64,000 bases of DNA from JAXLVB01 sp046329195 (GTDB lineage: Bacteria > Bacteroidota > Bacteroidia > Cytophagales > Spirosomataceae): positions 1,674,001 to 1,738,000 of the forward strand of contig JAXLVB010000002.1 of the NCBI GenBank assembly GCA_046329195.1, read 5' to 3'. Both the position numbers and the translations under genes were made by a program. Positions 57,701 through 63,700 of the stretch are shown here, piece by piece. Within the stretch, counting starts at the first letter, position 1, and each line of letters starts with the position of its first letter. The notes under the pieces were generated by a model. It searched no databases. It saw nothing but the letters and a program-made list of their open reading frames with translations, and had not been told where the DNA came from.

Positions 57701-60700
57701 ATTGGTATTGATAAATTGGCTACTGCTCACAAAGGTCAAGCCAGCTGGCAACACGTCTTGCACTTGTACATTGGTAGCATCCGACGGCCCTGCGTTATTC
57801 ACGACAATCGTATAAGTCAGCTCATCTCCCACGTTAGGCGTAGGGTCATTGACTGATTTTTGAAGGCTCAAATCCGCTTGTTGTCCGTTGAGGGCAACGC
57901 CTCCGGTGTCGTCTTCGTTGTTGTTGGTACCGTTGTTCGGGGTAGAATCTGGGTCAAATTGGTCTGATTTAGACACTTCTGCCCGATTGGTAATCAAACC
58001 CGGTGAAGTCACCTTGGCTTGGAAGGTTAAGATAACGCTGTTATTCACTCCAATGCTAGCGATGTTGTTGCTCAGCAATGAGCCGTTGTTATTGACAAAA
58101 TTCGTCGAGGCAACAAACTCTAAACCAGCAGGAAGTACGTCTTTCACCTGAACATTGGTGGCAACCGACGGCCCTGCGTTAGTAACCGTAATGCTGAACG
58201 AAACCGTTTCGCCTACGTTTGGATTGGCCTTACTTACTGCCTTGGTCAAGCTCAAATCGGCCTGTTGAGCTGTTAATGGAGCGTCGTCAGTGTCGTCTTG
58301 CCCGTCGTTTGTACCTGAGTTCGGGGTTGAGTCGGGGTCGCCTTGATCTGATTTAGAAACCTCAGCCTTATTATTGATTACTCCCGGCGCCGTGATTTTG
58401 GCCACAAAGCTCAAGGTAGTTGAACCATTGATAGGTAGCGAAGCAATAGCCCCCGTCAACGTACCATTCAAGAAATTGAGGTTGCTGCTGCTTACAAATT
58501 GTACCCCTGCTGGCAACACATCTTTAACCTCTACATTAGTAGCTGTATTGGGGCCAGCGTTACTTACCACAATGCTATAAATCACTTGGTCGCCTACGTT
58601 GGGGGTAGTGTTAGACACCGATTTTTGCAAACTCAAGTCGGCTCTGGTATCCAACGAAACAGGCGTGGGAATGCTACCCACAGGATTAGGATCGGTGCCA
58701 TTGTTCGACACATCCGACACGTTTGGACTACCATCAGCAGGCGTACCTGTGGCCTCTGCCGAGTTATAGAAAATGCCGTTAGTTCCTTTTGAACCGTTTA
58801 GTTTCACATTCACTGTAAACTGAACGGTTTTGCTAGCGCCTACGGCTAAAGAGCCTGTTCCCGTTAATAAATTGGCATTGCTTGTATTTGTGCCCACATA
58901 ATTGATTCCGTTGGCATCGGGAGCATTCGTAATATTACTTACACCGGGAGACAAAATCGTGAACGTAGCAGGCGATGGATACGTATCGCTCATGAGGTCT
59001 TTTACCTGAACATTGTTGAGCGCAACGTTTCCAAAATTCTTTACAATTACCTGATAGGTAACGTTATAACTTCCGTCTGACTGCAAACTTGGTGAACCAA
59101 CTACCGACTTTGCCACGCCAATGGCCGCACTACTCAATGTTACAGGTGTAGGGGTGTTTTCGTTAGTTTCGGTGGGGTCGCCGTTTTGGTTGGGGTCAAT
59201 AGCAGAGGCATCGCCATTGTTTGACAAATCAGAAGTTTGGGTATTATTGGGTCCTGTGCCTACTGCCGTTGAGCGGTTGTTGAAAGTAGTTTGGGTACTG
59301 CCATTCAAACTGATTCGGACTTTGAAACTGATGCTACGAGTAGCTCCTGCTGGCAAGGTACTGGGTTGAGCCAACATGTTTTGGTCGCTGCTGCCGTTAT
59401 AACTCAAGTTGGGTTGAAGCGGTGAAGCCGACGTAATGGATCCTGATACAACTTGGAATGTAACCGGCACTGGGAACGTATTGGTCAAATTATCAGAGAC
59501 TTGAACATTGCTCAAGTCCGTATTTCCCAAATTTTTAACTTGAAGAGTGTAAAGTACATCAAATACTCCATCACTCACCTGCACCGGAGTACCTGCCATT
59601 TTGGCTAAGCCAATCGCTGTATTTTGAATGGTAACAGGCGTTGGGTCATTTTCACCAATTTCGCTTGGGTTACCGTTGTTATTCGGGTCAATAGTTGATG
59701 CTCCGCCGTTGTTTGAATCGTCAAATGGAGCGGTGGTAGTACCATTAGGACCTTTGGCAGTGCCACGAGCTTGGTTATTGAAAATGGTTTGTGTAGAACC
59801 GTTGAGACTTACTCGAACGGTAAAGGTTATCGTACCAGTCTGACCAATGGCTAAAGTGCTATTTGCCGCATTCAAGAGATTTTGATTGCCATTGCCGTTA
59901 TACGAACCATTGGGTGACAATGGGCTCGCAGCAGCTACAGGTGTCGAAATCGTGAAGGTAGCTGGTGCTGGGAAGGTAGTTACCAAGTTATCAGTCACTT
60001 GGACGTTGTTGAGTGCAACGTTTCCTAAGTTTTTCACCAACACGGTATAAGGAACGTCATAAACGCCCGTAGAGACTTTCACGGGTGTACCTGCCGACTT
60101 AGCAAGACCTACCACTGGATTATCTGAACAGTTGATAACCACTTGTGTAGAAACTACACAGGTAGTAAACACGGCATCTCTCACCTTGACCGTATAAGTA
60201 CCATTGGCTAGGTTCAAGAAGGTATTGCTCGATTGGAACGTGCCATTGTCTAAGGCATATTCTAAGTTATTTCCGGAGGTGGTAGAAGCCGTAACGACGA
60301 TTTTACCTGTTCCGACACCACCAGTACAGCTCCCAACCGCACTGCTGAGGGTCGGAATCGGGCGAACGATGATGTCCACTTCATCAAAGTTGGCACAAGT
60401 TCCAGTACCGATAGACCAACGCAAGGTATAAGTACCTGGTAATGAAAAGGTGACTGTGGTATTATTGAGGTTAGCATTATTAAAGGTCACAATACCTGGA
60501 CCCGTAATTTTTGTCCATGTCCCAGTACCTGTGCTTGGTGTATTTCCGGCTAACGTGACGGTTTCGTTAAAACACTTGGTTTGGTTAGGCCCTGCATTGG
60601 CTTGAGTCGGCTGACTTAATATGCTTACCTGCACGTCGTCGGTACTTGGTTGACAGATGCCGCCTGTCGTAATGGTCCATCTGAACACATACGTTCCTAA

Positions 60701-63700
60701 CTGCGTGCCGTTAACGACGGTAGTTGGCGAAGTAGGATTCACAAAAATCACATCAGGCGCACCAGCTGGCTTCGACACTTGAGTCCATTTTCCTGTCCCT
60801 GAAGTAGGGGTATTGGCATTCAACGTCACCACATCGAAGTTACACATGATGATGTCTTGGCCAGCATTAGCCGCAGTCGGTACGGCATCGTTGGTAATCA
60901 CCACGGTATCTTTTGACACGCACGAACCGTTTTTGGTTTCCCACTCAAACTTATACGTGCCCGGCGACATGCTCAAGACAGTTGTGTTTGGATTAGTAGG
61001 CGGCTGTGGCGATAACACGGCATAAGGCCCACTAATGATGGTCCATTTGCCAGTGCCTATCGTAGGCGTATTACCACTCAATACCGCCGCTGTGGCATTA
61101 CACAGGTTTTGGTCTAAGCCAGCAGCAGCAGGAGTTGGATTTGGTACGGGAACGGTAATCGTTACTTTATCTATACTTGGCGGGCAAGCAGGCCCATTGG
61201 TAATCGTCCAAACAAACACGTAAGTATTGGGTGCTTCAAGACCTGTAATCTGTGTAGTGGGCTGAGCCGGGTTGACAATCGTAACGGTTGGACCACTTTC
61301 TTGCGTCCATTTACCAATACCTACTGTTGGCGTGTTCCCTGCCATTTTGATAGATGGCGCACAGGCATCCAATACGTCAGCTCCTGCGTTTGCTACGGTT
61401 GGCGTTTGGTAATTATTGATTCGTACTTGCTCTTTAAGCACACAAGCCCCACTCGTAATGGTCCATTCCAACAAGAAAGTTCCGTATTTATTGCCTGTTG
61501 GCGTATAGGTAGTCGTAGCATTGTTAACGTTGGCAAAACTACCGCCGCCACCGCTTGGCACTACTAAGGCCGACCACGAGCCAGTACCCGTAGAAGCGGC
61601 GTTGGCATTGAGGCTGAACGCCGTAGCATCGCACAAGTTTTGGTCAGGTCCTGCATTGGGAGTCGTTCCACTTGGCGATACAGTGTAAATCACATCGTCG
61701 GTTTTGGGTGTACTAGGGCAGGTAGCGCTCGCATTGGTTGCAATGGTGTATCTGAACGTGTATTGTCCTGCCGGAAGTGGCGTGGTGGCCCCAGCAGGGT
61801 TGGTAGCATTGGCCGAAGTAGCACCTGCTGTAGTAAGGGTAGGCACTGGCGAGCCTGCTACATTTGACCACGTTCCACTAATGCCATTACCCACCAAGGC
61901 AATCGAAGTAGGTGAGCAAACCGTGAGGTCGGCACCAGCGTAGGCAGCTTCTTGTACAAAAACATCAATTTCGTCTAAGCTTTGAGTACAACCAGGGCCA
62001 CCTGTTACGGTCCATCTGAATTTATAATTACCAGTGCGTAAGTTACTTACTGTTACACTGGCTGCATTTACGTCTGAAAATGTCGGTGTACTAGGTGAAG
62101 TTCCCACCACACTCCATGTGCCTACACCTGAGGTGATAGCATCGGCGGTTAAGGTAGTACTTAGGGCGGTGCCATTCGTAGTAGTACCGCACACACTTTG
62201 CGAAGCTGCCACAATATTGGCAGGCGATGGTGCCGCCGAAGCCGTAATCTGAACGTCATCAAAGCTGGCAGCCGCACAGGCTCCGTTGGTAATGGTCCAT
62301 CTGAATACATATACGCCAGGCGATAAATTAGTTAATGCCGATGAGTTGGAGTTAGGCGAAGCAATGATAGAACCACCCGGCCCACTCACCTGCGACCACG
62401 TACCAGTACCAACCGAAATAGCTGTTGCGGCCAAGGTAGTGGAAGTTCCACAAATGATTTGGTCAATTCCAGCATTGGCGGTACTTGTGCTGCTGTTGAT
62501 GGTAATGGTCAACGAATCGGTATGAGAACAGCCATTTTTGGTCAAAGTCCAATACAACTCATACGTTCCTGTCTGCAAACCTGTCAGCTGGGCATTTTGA
62601 GTAGCAGTATTGGGGTTAAAGCCTGGGTCTGGTGCACCCGTTGGTTTTGATTTTATAGACCACAAACCTGTTTCGCCTGTGCCGGGTGCGTTACCTTGCA
62701 AGGTAAACGTGGTTGTTCCCGAAGGCAAACATTGGTCCACACCTGCATTAGCTAAGGTAGGGCCTGCGCTATTGGTGGTGGTCAAGGTCACGTCATCAAA
62801 GGAGTCGGGACATTTGTCGGGGCCTCCTAAGTTAGAAGTACCCACCACCGTCCAGCGAAACACATACACCGTGTTGGGTTGAAGATTACTGACTTGACTA
62901 TTTTTAGAATTGACATTTGAAAAAACGGGCGCAGCACCGCTTGGCGTTTGCGATACCACCGACCAAGTGCCTGTTTCGCCTCCTCGTGGGGTGCTTCCCG
63001 ACAAAATTGCGGGCACTCCATAGCAAACGGTTTGGTCATCCCCAGCGTTGGCGTTTGGATTTTCGGAAACTGTGATTTTCAAATCGCCTGACTTGGGCGG
63101 GCACACCAACCCATTCACCACCGACCAACGGAAGAGGTATTCACCCCCTATCAATCCGCTGACGTTGGTACCCGGGTCGCTGACATTGACAATACTAGCC
63201 GTATTGGGTCCACTCACCTGCGACCACGTACCCGCACCGTTGATGGCGAGTAGGGTGTTGGCTGCCAGCCCTGTACTTTTTACACCACATTTCAAAAACT
63301 GGGCATTCCCAACCACCGAATTCCCAGCCGACCGAGATGCGATGACTGTAATATCGTCAAAAGCAGGTGAACAGTTAGCTCCGGCGGCGATGTTTCGGTA
63401 AAAACGAATCACATAGGTTCCGGCCGTATCAAGGCCAGCAATGGCCTGTGGGCTGCCCGTAGAGGTGAACACGCCTTTGATGGTAGTGGGGCCGCTGATG
63501 ATTTGGTACGTGGTGCTCGCTCCACCCGATGCGGTGTAGGCAATACTGGTGGTTTCGACATTACAAGCTAAAGTAACTACTTTGCTCCCCGTAATACTAA
63601 TGGCCGCAGGGGTTTGGTAGCTCACCGTCATGTCGGCAGAAGTAGAGCAATTGGTGGTCGGATTGCTGATGGTGTAGGTAAACGTATAGGACCCAACGGT

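Noticed and set aside
42560..58655. Regular repeats suggesting a CRISPR array
   Set aside because: The period is about 383 bp, the units are coding throughout, and there are no short direct repeats with unique spacers or cas genes.
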